From assembly GCF_030450055.1 (NCBI RefSeq), contig NZ_CP118480.1:2879415-2943414 (forward strand): a DNA stretch of 64,000 bases. Direction: 5' to 3'. Under the pieces are notes generated by a model. The model was not told the DNA's origin and made no database searches. It saw nothing but the letters and a program-made list of their open reading frames with translations. The stretch comes from Gallaecimonas kandeliae. GTDB taxonomy: Bacteria > Pseudomonadota > Gammaproteobacteria > Enterobacterales > Gallaecimonadaceae. Positions 51,493 to 59,730 of the stretch are shown in pieces (within the stretch, counting starts at the first letter, position 1; each line of letters opens with the position of its first letter). The position numbers and the translations under genes were made by a program.

Positions 51493-51739
51493 AAATTGCT
51501 TCCTTATGTTGTTGCTGGTCAGGAGGGAGAAGGGATGGGCGGACCGCCCAGACGGCATGCTAGGCCAGGGCCGGATGGGGGCATATAGCCAGTACTGAAA
51601 ACGCAGATCCAGAGTCGAAAGCGCTAATTTGCCTAGCGCCAAAGGAGCCGGGCAGGACTAAAGAACAAAAAGTAGCAATTTAAATTACATTTCGGTAACC
51701 ATGACAAAAGAGCAACAACCAGCAGTCAGGAGCTCGGCC
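51493..51739. promoter_or_regulatory. Divergent region between the crystallin-domain gene and LysR gene
   Basis: The 247-base region carries a perfect AT-rich palindrome AATTTAAATT at 51677-51686. LysR regulators usually bind such sites between themselves and a divergent target, so the secreted protein gene is a plausible target. Confidence 0.4.
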
Positions 51740-52615
51740 ATGGAAGACCTCTACTACTTCAGCTGTGTCATGCGTTTCGGCCAGTTGAAAAGCGCCGCCC
51801 TACACCTCAGGGTATCCGTCCCCACCCTCAGCCGCGCCATCCGACGCCTGGAACAGCGGCTGAACACGTCGCTGTTCAACCGCCACTCCAACAACCTCAA
51901 GCCCACCGCCGGGGCCATGCAACTGCACCAGCAATGCTGCCAGCAATTCCTGTCCCTCGAGGCCTTGCTCAGGGGGGCCAGGGAACAGAGTCAGAGCGTG
52001 GAGGGACCGCTGCGGATCATCGCCCCCGTAGCCTTCGCCCGCTCCATGCTGGCCCGGGGCCTGCTGGATAGCTTCCGTCACAGCTACCCGAAGATCGAAC
52101 TCCGGCTCGATCTCTGCAACCACAGGTTGGCCTTGGACGAGACGGATTTCGATCTGGCGATACTCATCGGCGAACTGCCCGACTCGCCCTTTCTGTGCAA
52201 GCGCATCGGCAGCCTGGCCTTCATCCTCGCCGCGGCGCCGGCCCTGTTGGCCAGCACCCCGCCCCTGTCGCTGCCAGAGCTGCAGCAGTTCCCACATCTG
52301 GTGTTCGATCCGATCAAGCACTGGCATTTCCGTTCGCCGCAGGGGGAACAACAGGAGTTCATGCCGAGGCGGGACTTTTCCTGCACCGATGCCGAGATCT
52401 GCGCCCTGGAGGCGATCCAGGGCAAGGGCCTCTACTACGGTCCCAAGCTGTTGATCAAAGAAGCCCTGCACAGCGGTGAGCTGGTGCCGGTGCTGCCGCA
52501 ATTCCAGCCCTTGGAGCGCAAGGTGTCGCTGCTGTGGCCGGACCGCCTGGTCTCGCTCAGGACCCGGCTGATGATCGACTACCTCGCCGAACACTTTCCC
52601 TGCTGTGTGCAATGA
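51740..52615 (+). CDS. LysR-family transcriptional regulator
   Basis: A DNA-binding regulator of 291 residues with an N-terminal winged helix-turn-helix (MRFGQLKSAALHLRVSVPTLSRAIRRLEQRLN, about 10-42) and a periplasmic-binding-like effector domain. The ATG at 51740 is chosen because AGGAG lies 8 bases upstream and LysR proteins usually start just before the helix-turn-helix; the frame reaches 51701. The divergent secreted-protein gene is its likely target. The inducer is unknown. Confidence 0.88.
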   Translation: MEDLYYFSCVMRFGQLKSAALHLRVSVPTLSRAIRRLEQRLNTSLFNRHSNNLKPTAGAMQLHQQCCQQFLSLEALLRGAREQSQSVEGPLRIIAPVAFARSMLARGLLDSFRHSYPKIELRLDLCNHRLALDETDFDLAILIGELPDSPFLCKRIGSLAFILAAAPALLASTPPLSLPELQQFPHLVFDPIKHWHFRSPQGEQQEFMPRRDFSCTDAEICALEAIQGKGLYYGPKLLIKEALHSGELVPVLPQFQPLERKVSLLWPDRLVSLRTRLMIDYLAEHFPCCVQ

Positions 52616-52886
52616 GAGTCCCGGCCATGGCTTGGGTGTCACAGCTGGTGAGGTGGCCCTATCTCACCGAAGTCGAAACGGCCGGTTCGCCATAGCGGCA
52701 GGACAAACCTGGCCCTTCCTTCAGTAAGAAGCGGCCCGGGTTGCGAGACAAAGGCCCTAGGCCCAGGGCTCGGCCATGGGATACGACACCTTTGCCGCAG
52801 TGGGACCCCAAGGCTGGGGCTGGAGGTGCCCCAAACCGAGCTCAGGGTACCCTCGCCCGTGGGCCTGTACTCTCCCTGTCCTCCGC

Positions 52887-53327
52887 TTATTCCTCCAGCC
52901 CGGCGATCAGCTTCGCCAGGACCTGGTCCGCCAGGCGCAGCTCCTCCTCGGTGAGCCCTGCCGCCAGGACTGCCGCCCAAGGCTCCTGCAGCTTCCCGGC
53001 CTTCTCCAGCACCTGACGCCCGTCCTCCGTCAGCACAAAGAGCCTGGCCCTCTTGTGCTGGGGGTTGTCACGGCTCTCCAGCAAGCCGTCTGCCGCCATG
53101 GCATCCACTATCCGCTGCACGCTCTGCCTGGCCTGGCCCATGGCGCGGGCAATGTCCGGCACTGTGGCGCCCCCCAGGCTCTGGCCCACGGCGCCGAGCA
53201 CCTTCCAACGGGCACTGGTCAGCCCCAGCCCCTTTACCAACTTGTCGCCTTCGGTGACCAGCAGGCCACTCAGCTTGAAGGTGGCCAGCACCAACTGGGT
53301 GAAGAGGCGGCCTTTCTCGTTATCCAT
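52887..53327 (-). CDS. MarR-family transcriptional regulator
   Basis: A 146-residue winged-helix regulator: LGLTSARWKVLGAVGQSLGGATVPDIARAMGQARQSVQRIVDAMAADGLLESRDNPQHKRARLF covers the helix-turn-helix and wing. It begins at 53327 (MDNEKGRLF), with GGGAGA upstream; the frame runs further without similarity. Two palindromes lie between it and the divergent monooxygenase-like gene, so it probably represses both. Confidence 0.88.
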   Translation of the reverse strand: MDNEKGRLFTQLVLATFKLSGLLVTEGDKLVKGLGLTSARWKVLGAVGQSLGGATVPDIARAMGQARQSVQRIVDAMAADGLLESRDNPQHKRARLFVLTEDGRQVLEKAGKLQEPWAAVLAAGLTEEELRLADQVLAKLIAGLEE

Positions 53328-53350
53328 GGGTCGGATCTCCCCCTTGATAA

Positions 53351-53398
53351 AATGACAGCACATTGTCATTATTCGCACACATTGACAGCAAGCTGTCA
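53351..53398. promoter_or_regulatory. Two MarR-type operators
   Basis: AATGACA (53351-53357) and TGTCATT (53364-53370) form one palindrome. TGACAGC (53383-53389) and GCTGTCA (53392-53398) form a second. Both share the TGACA/TGTCA core and sit in the divergent marR-monooxygenase gap. Confidence 0.65.
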
Positions 53399-53463
53399 TT
53401 TTACCCCGAAGCCCCCGGCCTGCACAGGTACCGGGAGAAATCAGCCATACCCTTGGAGGCAAC

Positions 53464-53754
53464 ATGGCCCAGGTTACCCTGATCAACCCCTTCGAAATCC
53501 CCAAAGGCCAAGAGCAGGAGGCCCTAGCGCACTGGGAAAAAGCCAGGGATTTCCTCGCCGGCCAGCCCGGCTACATCTCCACCCGGCTGCACCGCGCCCT
53601 GGACCCCGATGCCCGCTTCCACCTCGTCAACGTCGCCATCTGGGAAAGCGAAGCCGCCTTCAGGGCCGCCACCGCCAAGATGCGCCAGGAGCTAGGCCCG
53701 CCGCCCCAGGGCGTCAAAGGCGGCCCCGCCCTCTATGAGGTGATCCGCGACTGA
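53464..53754 (+). CDS. Antibiotic biosynthesis monooxygenase (ABM) domain protein
   Basis: A 96-residue small ferredoxin-like fold protein: VTLINPFEIPKG, FLAGQPGYISTRLHRALDPDARFHLVNVAIWESEAAFRAA match the ABM family. Such proteins act on quinone-like or haem substrates, or are of unknown function. It is divergent from the MarR gene and probably controlled by it, as in other stress-induced ABM proteins. Confidence 0.82.
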   Translation: MAQVTLINPFEIPKGQEQEALAHWEKARDFLAGQPGYISTRLHRALDPDARFHLVNVAIWESEAAFRAATAKMRQELGPPPQGVKGGPALYEVIRD

Positions 53755-53953
53755 CCTTGGCCAGGCGGCGCCTGTTACCTCGGCAGCCGCAGGTGGCAGC
53801 CATCGCATGGACAGAAAGGTATCACCGTCCTTCTTTACTTGAAGGGCACTGTGAGCAAAGAGCCTGCACAAAAGAGGCCACAAGACCCCTCTTTCCGGCC
53901 AATCAACCCCAGCGTCCACCTCGCCATATAAGCGAAAGGTTAAAAATTAACAG

Positions 53954-53986
53954 TTTGTTGACACAACAAATCAAGGTCGCTAACGT
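53954..53986 (+). promoter_or_regulatory. Promoter with overlapping palindrome for the RiPP precursor
   Basis: TTGACA (53958-53963), a perfect -35 box, and TAACGT (53981-53986), a weak -10, are 17 bases apart. A 17-base palindrome TTTGTTG-ACA-CAACAAA (53954-53970) covers the -35, so a repressor or activator could act here. The region is AT-rich compared with its flanks. Confidence 0.55.
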
Positions 53987-54046
53987 CTTGATTGAGCTGG
54001 ATCCCCTGGCTCAAAAACATTCGCTACATCATTGAAGGAATCAAAG

Positions 54047-54220
54047 ATGACCAAGCAAAACAACACCAAGCTGTTCGCCTTCAAACTGGCCGAGAAGAAG
54101 CAGGAAGTGAAGTCCGACATGAAGTGGACAGCCCGTGACAACGTCGCTACCGCCGGCTGCACTGGCCCCTTCACCCGCGCCTCCACCACCCGTGCCTATG
54201 ACGGCGGCATCTACTGCTGA
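54047..54220 (+). CDS. RiPP precursor peptide (graspetide type, predicted)
   Basis: A 57-residue peptide with lysine-rich leader (MTKQNNTKLFAFKLAEKKQE...) and a C-terminal region bounded by Cys38 and Cys57, the last residue. The stretch LFAFKLAE resembles the PFFARFLE leader motif of microviridins. The C-terminal part contains five Thr/Ser residues and Asp52, potential partners for ester bonds. GAAGGA lies 7 bases before the ATG; the frame continues five codons upstream to a TTG that has no better site. It precedes an ATP-grasp ligase gene and is separated from it by a strong terminator, a common arrangement for precursors made in excess. I infer the product class from the neighbours. Confidence 0.78.
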   Translation: MTKQNNTKLFAFKLAEKKQEVKSDMKWTARDNVATAGCTGPFTRASTTRAYDGGIYC

Positions 54221-54234
54221 GCCGGCCAAAGCAC

Positions 54235-54265
54235 AAGCCTTGAGCTCCGGCTCAAGGCTTTTTTT
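54235..54265 (+). terminator. Terminator/attenuator between precursor and maturation genes
   Basis: A perfect 11-base stem AAGCCTTGAGC (54235-54245) and GCTCAAGGCTT (54250-54260) around TCCG, followed by a T-run to 54265. Partial read-through would give much precursor and little enzyme. Confidence 0.9.
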
Positions 54266-54285
54266 CAGGCCAGTTGTGAGACGCC

Positions 54286-55296
54286 ATGACCAAGAAGATC
54301 CTGATCGTCACCCACAGTGACGACCTGCACGCCGACCGGCTCGAACCCCTACTGGCCGCCCGGGGCCAAAGCTTCTTCAGGGTGAACCTCGATCAGTTCC
54401 CCCGTGACTACCGGCTCACCCAGCACCTTGACCATCGCCGTCATGGCGGGATGCTGGAACACCTCCCCTCAGGTACCGAACTCCAGCTCGACCAGGTGGG
54501 CGCCACCTGGATGCGCAAACCTGCCCCCTATGCCTTCCTGAGCCCGGACCTCTCTCCCCAGGAGGCCGCCTATGCCAGGCAGGAGACGGACCAGGCCATG
54601 TTCGGCTGGCTTTATTCCCTGGATTGTTTCTGGATGAGCCACCCGGTGCAGATGCGCGGCGCCATGTGGAAGGGTGAGCAACTCAAGCGGGCGCGGGAAC
54701 TGGGCTTCACAGTGCCGCGCTCCCTGGTCAGCAACTGCCCCGATGCCGTCCGGGCCTTCAAGGCCGAAGTGGGCGGCGACATCATCTTCAAGTCCCTGTC
54801 CAGCCCGCACCTGGCCGCCGACGAAGTCGGGGATGCAGACCGGATAAGCCAGGGCCTGCCCACCACCCTGATAACGGACGACCTCCTGGAGGAACTGGAT
54901 GGGGTGAGGGAGCTGCCCTGCCACTTCCAGGAATATGTCCCCAAAGCCTACGAACTGCGGGTGACCCTGATCGGGGACCGGCTGTTCGCCGCCAAGATCC
55001 ATTCCCAGGACGATCCCAGGACCCAGGTGGACTCAAGGGACATGTCGGCGCCTATCCGCTACGAGGCAACAGCGCTCCCGGCCGAGGTGGCCGAGCGCTG
55101 CCGCCACTTCGTCCAGAGCTATGGCCTCAACTACAGCGCCCTGGACCTGATAGTGACCCCAGACAACGACCACGTCTTTCTCGAGAACAACCCCAACGGC
55201 CAGTTCCTCTACGTCGACCAACTGGTCCCTGAGTTGGGGTTGATGGAGACCTTGGCGGACACCCTGGCCAGGGAGGCCCAATGCCGCAGCCTATGA
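54286..55296 (+). CDS. MvdD-family ATP-grasp peptide ligase
   Basis: Predicted to form ester or amide crosslinks between side chains of the precursor, with ATP. The 336 residues fit the MvdD-like ATP-grasp ribosomal peptide maturases. ATP-grasp features seen are Lys169 (DIIFKSLSS), Gln215-Glu216 (HFQEYVPKAYELRVTLIG), Asp287 (ALDLIV) and the metal-binding ENNPNGQF at 300-307. The N-terminal domain would bind the leader. Its stop overlaps the next gene. Whether it makes ester or amide bonds cannot be read from the sequence. Confidence 0.9.
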   Translation: MTKKILIVTHSDDLHADRLEPLLAARGQSFFRVNLDQFPRDYRLTQHLDHRRHGGMLEHLPSGTELQLDQVGATWMRKPAPYAFLSPDLSPQEAAYARQETDQAMFGWLYSLDCFWMSHPVQMRGAMWKGEQLKRARELGFTVPRSLVSNCPDAVRAFKAEVGGDIIFKSLSSPHLAADEVGDADRISQGLPTTLITDDLLEELDGVRELPCHFQEYVPKAYELRVTLIGDRLFAAKIHSQDDPRTQVDSRDMSAPIRYEATALPAEVAERCRHFVQSYGLNYSALDLIVTPDNDHVFLENNPNGQFLYVDQLVPELGLMETLADTLAREAQCRSL

Positions 55297-56171
55297 CAAC
55301 GGACCTCGGCCCCGGGCTCAGGGAGCTGGAGCAGTGCCGACGGAGCAAGGCGCTGGTCCTCTGCGCCTCCCATCTGGACTTGGACCTGCTGCCCCGCCTC
55401 CATGACTGCCTGCGCCAGTTGGGTAAGGTGGAACGCCTCGACGTGTTGCTGCAGGCCAGGGGCGGCGAGGTCAACGCCAGCCGCCGTATCGCCCTGCTGC
55501 TGAGAAAGCATTGTGACCACCTCGGCTTCATAGTGCCCTTCCACTGCCAGTCCGCCGCCACCCTGCTGACCCTGGCCGGCGACGAGATCCTCGCCGGTGA
55601 CCTGGCCCTGTTCTCCCCCATAGATCCGCTGCTGCACGGAGGCGGGGCCGATGGCACCCCCTCAGCCCTCTCCTGCCAGGATATCCGCCGCTTCGGCAGC
55701 CTCTGCCAGGACTGGTTCGGCCTGGACCAAGCCGAGGCCCAGCAGCAGGCCCTTGCCCTGCTCTGCCAGAGCGTGTTCCCGCCCACCCTGACCGCCTTCT
55801 ACCGCAGTACTCAGGAGGTCAAGGCCATCGCCAAGGCGTTGCTGACCTTCCAGCTCCCCGGCGCTGACGAGGAGGCCAGGGAAAGGATCGTCGAGACGCT
55901 GATGTTCGGCTACCACTCCCACGACTACGCCCTCACAGGCGAAGAGCTGCAGGCCCTGGGGCTGAACCTTTGCCGCGACGCCGAAGCCGAAGCCCTTGCC
56001 TGGCAATTGTCGGTGAGCCTGCAAGACCTGGTCGGTGGCGGCCTGCGCCAAGGCCCCGAGGCCCCCTGGCACGATGCCCTTATCGCCACCAACGAGCGCC
56101 AGCTGCTGCGGACCCGGACCGACGCCGCCCTGCTGGGGCAATGGGAAGAAAGGGGCAGTGCCCATGGCTGA
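55281..56171 (+). CDS. SDH-family Clp-fold serine protease
   Basis: A 296-residue cytoplasmic protein (no signal peptide) of the Clp/crotonase fold, close to S49-type proteases of the Ser-Asp-His group. Candidate residues are Ser91 (FHCQSAATLLTLAGDEI), Asp115 (SPIDPLL) and His212 or His214 (GYHSHDYALTGEEL). In this operon it may remove the precursor leader, since the ABC exporter has no C39 peptidase domain. It overlaps the ligase gene by 16 bases; an ATG at 55293 in an ATGA overlap is an alternative start, though GGGAGG better fits 55281. Confidence 0.82.
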   Translation: MPQPMTTDLGPGLRELEQCRRSKALVLCASHLDLDLLPRLHDCLRQLGKVERLDVLLQARGGEVNASRRIALLLRKHCDHLGFIVPFHCQSAATLLTLAGDEILAGDLALFSPIDPLLHGGGADGTPSALSCQDIRRFGSLCQDWFGLDQAEAQQQALALLCQSVFPPTLTAFYRSTQEVKAIAKALLTFQLPGADEEARERIVETLMFGYHSHDYALTGEELQALGLNLCRDAEAEALAWQLSVSLQDLVGGGLRQGPEAPWHDALIATNERQLLRTRTDAALLGQWEERGSAHG

Positions 56172-56703
56172 AACGGACGTCCTGGCCCTCCTCGCCCGGC
56201 TGCTGGCCGGCCTCTTCTTCGGGTTCTCGGCCCTCGGCAAGGGGCGGGCCCTGAACGCTTTTAGTCAGAACCTGGTGGACAGCTTTGGGGTACCGGCCGC
56301 CCTGGCCGGCGCCGCCAGCTGGACGCTGGTGGCCTTCGAAGCCCTGCTGGCCTTGGCCCTGCTGGGAAGCTGGACCTACCGCTGCGCCGCCATGGCCCTG
56401 GCCTTCCTGGCCCTGGCCGCCTTCACCGCCCTGGTGGCCTGGCGCCATGTTCAGGAAGGCAACCTTCGCTGCCACTGCTTCGGCACCAGCGACAGGCCCC
56501 TGTCCCGTTTCGACATCGCCAGGAACCTGTTGCTGCTGGCCGCCATCGGCGCTTACCTCGTCACAGGTGGCGAGAGCCATACCCCGGCCCCGGTGGAACT
56601 GGCGGTGCTGGGCGCCCTGGCCCTGGTACTGGTCCAATGGCTTATCCATTTCCACGAAACCCTGGAAACCCTCTTCTACCAAGGCCGGAGGCCGGCACCA
56701 TGA
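56164..56703 (+). CDS. MauE/DoxX-like redox membrane protein
   Basis: A 179-residue inner-membrane protein with four predicted helices and a Cys-His-Cys pair (Cys103, Cys105 in RCHCFGTSD) after the second or third helix. This is the MauE-type, VKOR/DoxX-like architecture linked to disulfide formation, as in the methylamine dehydrogenase pathway. It overlaps the protease gene by 8 bases and the thioredoxin gene by 4. With the next gene it suggests the RiPP needs a disulfide. Confidence 0.82.
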   Translation: MAETDVLALLARLLAGLFFGFSALGKGRALNAFSQNLVDSFGVPAALAGAASWTLVAFEALLALALLGSWTYRCAAMALAFLALAAFTALVAWRHVQEGNLRCHCFGTSDRPLSRFDIARNLLLLAAIGAYLVTGGESHTPAPVELAVLGALALVLVQWLIHFHETLETLFYQGRRPAP

Positions 56704-57254
56704 GCCTCACCCAACTGGTGCTGCTTATCCTGTCGCTGAGCGTCGCCCTCAACCTGGCGCTGAGCTTTCGCATACTGCGGCTGCTGCGCGAGCCGCCCGT
56801 CGCCCAAGATCCGCTGCCGGTCACGCCGGGAGAACTCTTGACGCCCGTCAGGGGCCGTACCCTCGAAGGCAGCCCCATCCTGCTGAACCACCAAGGCAGG
56901 GCCAGCGCCCTGCTGTTCCTGTCCAGCCAATGCCCCAAATGCCGTGAAAAGCTGCCTGAGTTAACCGCCCTCACTGGCCTGCTGGAACCGGCGGGCCTGG
57001 ATCTCTGGCTGGTGAGCAACGAAGGCCAGGGCCGGCTGAACCGCTTCCTGGCCGATACCCCCTTGGCGCCCCTGACCCTGAGGGTCGGCGTCAAGGCCTA
57101 CAAAAAGCTCAATCCCAGCCTGAGCTCCCCCTTCTACCTCTTCGTGGACCATGAAGGCCGACTCCAGGCCGGCGGCACCGTGGGGGACCCTGACTGGCAG
57201 AGCTTCCTCGACCAGATGGGGCAGATCCGCCTCGAACTGGCGGCCAGCGCATGA
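56700..57254 (+). CDS. TlpA/MauD-like membrane-anchored thioredoxin
   Basis: A 184-residue protein with an N-terminal anchor (about 4-24) and a thioredoxin-fold domain facing the periplasm. The redox pair Cys78-Pro-Lys-Cys81 lies in FLSSQCPKCREKLPEL. The MauE-plus-MauD pairing is the known partner arrangement for disulfide formation or isomerisation. The start overlaps the MauE-like stop in ATGA. It could act on the exported peptide. Confidence 0.84.
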   Translation: MSLTQLVLLILSLSVALNLALSFRILRLLREPPVAQDPLPVTPGELLTPVRGRTLEGSPILLNHQGRASALLFLSSQCPKCREKLPELTALTGLLEPAGLDLWLVSNEGQGRLNRFLADTPLAPLTLRVGVKAYKKLNPSLSSPFYLFVDHEGRLQAGGTVGDPDWQSFLDQMGQIRLELAASA

Positions 57255-59020
57255 GCGCCGCCAAGGACAAGGGCAGCCACGTCAAACGCCTGGCCCTGCT
57301 CAAGCCTCTACGTTGGCGCCTGCTGGCAGGGCTGGCCGCCATGACAGTCACCATCGCCATCCAGTTGGCTTACCCCAAGGCCCTCGCCTATTTCATCGAC
57401 CACCTGGACCAGGCCCAGGCCCCCGGCTGGTTCGGCACCTTCGCCCTGGCCATGGCCGCCCTGCTGTTGGTGCAGGCCGGCGCCACGGCCATGCGCTACT
57501 ACCTGTTCGACTCCAGCGGCCTGATGCTGGTAGCCAGGGTCAGAGAGCTGGTCCACCAGGCTTTGCTGCGTCAGGGCATCGCCTTCTACGACAGTCATAA
57601 CGTCGGTGAGCTGACCAACAGGCTCAGCGCCGACGTGGAGGAGCTGCAGGATACCTTCACCATGGGCATGGCCATCTCGCTGCGCTCTGTGCTGGTATGC
57701 CTGGGCGGGGTGGCGCTGCTGATCGCCACTTCCCCCCTGCTGAGCCTGGCCATGTTGCCCTTCATTCCCATCAGCCTTTATCTCGGCAAGAAGGTGGGAG
57801 GCCAGATTGAACGGCGCTCGGCCCGGATCCAGGCCTGCCAGGCCGACTGCGGCAAGGTGGCCCACGAAAACCTGGCCAATATCCGCCTGATCCACGCCTT
57901 CAATCGCCAGGCCAGGGCCCAGCACAACTACCAGGGCGCCACGGCTGCCGCCCTGGCCGAGTCCCTGTCCCGAACCCGCTACCTGGCAGGCTTCCAGGGT
58001 TACTCCAGCCTGCTGATCTACCTGGTGCTGGTGTTCACCCTCTGGCTGGGAGCCAGGCTCATCGCCCAGCAAGCCCTGACGGTGGGGGAGCTGACCAGTT
58101 TCGTGCTTTATTCGGCCATGGTGACGGCCTCGGCCGGCGCCATCAGCAGTTTCTGGAGCGACTGGATGCGGGCCATCGGCGCCACCAGGCGGGTCTTTGA
58201 GATCCTGGACTCCGCTCCCACCGAACAGCCTGGCAGGAACGCCGGCACCGCCAGCCCTCTGGCCTTCGAGGCGGTGGATTTCCACTACCCCGGCCGCCCC
58301 GAGAAGGCGGCGCTCCAAAACTTCAACCTGGCCCTGGCCGAGGGGGAGAAGGTCGCCCTGGTGGGCCCCTCAGGTGCAGGCAAGTCCACGGTGGCGGCCC
58401 TGCTGCTGGGCTTCTACCCACCGACGTCGGGCAGCCTGCGTTTTGGTGGCCAAGACAGCCGGACCCTGGACTGGCCAAGCCTGCGCCAGGGCATCGCCGT
58501 GGTCGAACAGGAGCCCGCCCTCTTCAGTGGCAGCATCAGGGACAACATCGCCTTCGGCGCCCGGGACGAGGCTCCCGACGACCAGGCCATCATCCAGGCT
58601 GCGCGCCTGGCCAATGCCCACGACTTCATCAGCCAGTTTCCCGCCGGCTATCAGACCCAGGTGGGGGACAGGGGCGTGCAGCTGTCGGGGGGCCAGAAAC
58701 AGCGGATCGCCATAGCCCGCGCCATACTGCGCGACCCCAAACTGTTGATCCTGGACGAGGCCACCAGCGCCCTGGACGGTGCCAGCGAGATGCTGGTGCA
58801 GGGCGCCTTGGACAACCTGATGGCGGGCCGCACCACCCTCATCATCGCCCACCGCTACGCCACCATCATCAAGGCCGACCGGGTCTTGGTGCTGGAGGGG
58901 GGGCGCCTGGTACAGCAGGGCTCTCACCAAGAGCTGGCCGCAGACAGGGCCGGCCTCTATGCCCGTTTGTTCGGGGAGCAGTTGGCCGGCCAGCGCCTTC
59001 AGAGGGAGAAGCGGGCGTAG
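57251..59020 (+). CDS. ABC exporter (fused membrane and ATPase domains)
   Basis: A 589-residue half-transporter: six membrane helices in the first about 310 residues, then an ATPase domain with Walker A VGPSGAGKST (about 371-380), signature LSGGQ (about 478) and Walker B LLILDEATSALD (about 498). It lacks an N-terminal C39 protease domain, so it exports already trimmed cargo or a protease acts separately. It is the last gene of the RiPP operon, starting in ATGA overlap with the thioredoxin gene. Lipid A-type (MsbA) roles are less likely in this setting. Confidence 0.88.
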   Translation: MSAAKDKGSHVKRLALLKPLRWRLLAGLAAMTVTIAIQLAYPKALAYFIDHLDQAQAPGWFGTFALAMAALLLVQAGATAMRYYLFDSSGLMLVARVRELVHQALLRQGIAFYDSHNVGELTNRLSADVEELQDTFTMGMAISLRSVLVCLGGVALLIATSPLLSLAMLPFIPISLYLGKKVGGQIERRSARIQACQADCGKVAHENLANIRLIHAFNRQARAQHNYQGATAAALAESLSRTRYLAGFQGYSSLLIYLVLVFTLWLGARLIAQQALTVGELTSFVLYSAMVTASAGAISSFWSDWMRAIGATRRVFEILDSAPTEQPGRNAGTASPLAFEAVDFHYPGRPEKAALQNFNLALAEGEKVALVGPSGAGKSTVAALLLGFYPPTSGSLRFGGQDSRTLDWPSLRQGIAVVEQEPALFSGSIRDNIAFGARDEAPDDQAIIQAARLANAHDFISQFPAGYQTQVGDRGVQLSGGQKQRIAIARAILRDPKLLILDEATSALDGASEMLVQGALDNLMAGRTTLIIAHRYATIIKADRVLVLEGGRLVQQGSHQELAADRAGLYARLFGEQLAGQRLQREKRA

Positions 59021-59730
59021 ATGGGGTTGTGGTCCGAGACCACGTCGGTATCGATGGCGGTGGCCATCTCCAGTTTCAGCCCCCGGTAAAAGATGAAGTC
59101 CAGGGGCAACTGGAACAGGCTCTTGACGTGGTGGCGGTCCTCCATCACCGCCTCGGTCAGCCCCGCCGCCTTGGCGAAGGCCTCCAGGTAGCGTTTGCGC
59201 CTGGGGCTCCAGACGTTGAAATCCCCTGCCACCACCATGGGCCCGGCATGGCGATGCAGCCTTTCTATCAGCTGCTCCATCTCCGCCAGGAAGCGCTTGT
59301 GATGCACGAAGTTCACCGCGTGGACATTGGCCACCAGCAAGGATTGACCATCCCCCAGCAGGTGCAGGCTGATCATGGCGCTCTTGTGGGTGGCAAAGCG
59401 CAGCTCCCGGTGGCGGCTGAGCAGGGGTATCAGATCGTCGAAGGCGACGTTGGCCGCCGTCAGCACTCCGTACTGGTGGCTCAGGGTCTGCATGTTGGGG
59501 GCCATGGCGTAGGAAAGCCCGGCCAGGTTGAAATGCTGCCCCAACGGCAGCTTGGCCTCCTGCAACAGCAGCATGGCGCTGGGGTATTGATGCATCAAAA
59601 GTCCCAGCCGCTGCTGGAAACGCTGGTCCAGGGTCAGTTTCTGGGTGTTCCAGCACAGCACCCCGAAGTCCCCATCTAATCTCGCGTTTTGATGGGCCAG
59701 GTGCTGGGTCAGGGAAAGGGGTTTGAGCAT
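58999..59730 (-). CDS. Endonuclease/exonuclease/phosphatase-family protein
   Basis: A 243-residue EEP-fold protein with LCWNTQKL, LLLQEAKL (metal-binding Glu), VVAGDFNVWS (Asp-Asn) and VSDHNPIYARF (Asp-His), so the catalytic set is intact. Related small proteins are found in marine gammaproteobacteria; the substrate (DNA, phospholipid or phosphoester) cannot be told. It has no signal peptide. Its end overlaps the ABC gene end by 22 bases, tail to tail. Confidence 0.84.
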   Translation of the reverse strand: MLKPLSLTQHLAHQNARLDGDFGVLCWNTQKLTLDQRFQQRLGLLMHQYPSAMLLLQEAKLPLGQHFNLAGLSYAMAPNMQTLSHQYGVLTAANVAFDDLIPLLSRHRELRFATHKSAMISLHLLGDGQSLLVANVHAVNFVHHKRFLAEMEQLIERLHRHAGPMVVAGDFNVWSPRRKRYLEAFAKAAGLTEAVMEDRHHVKSLFQLPLDFIFYRGLKLEMATAIDTDVVSDHNPIYARFSL

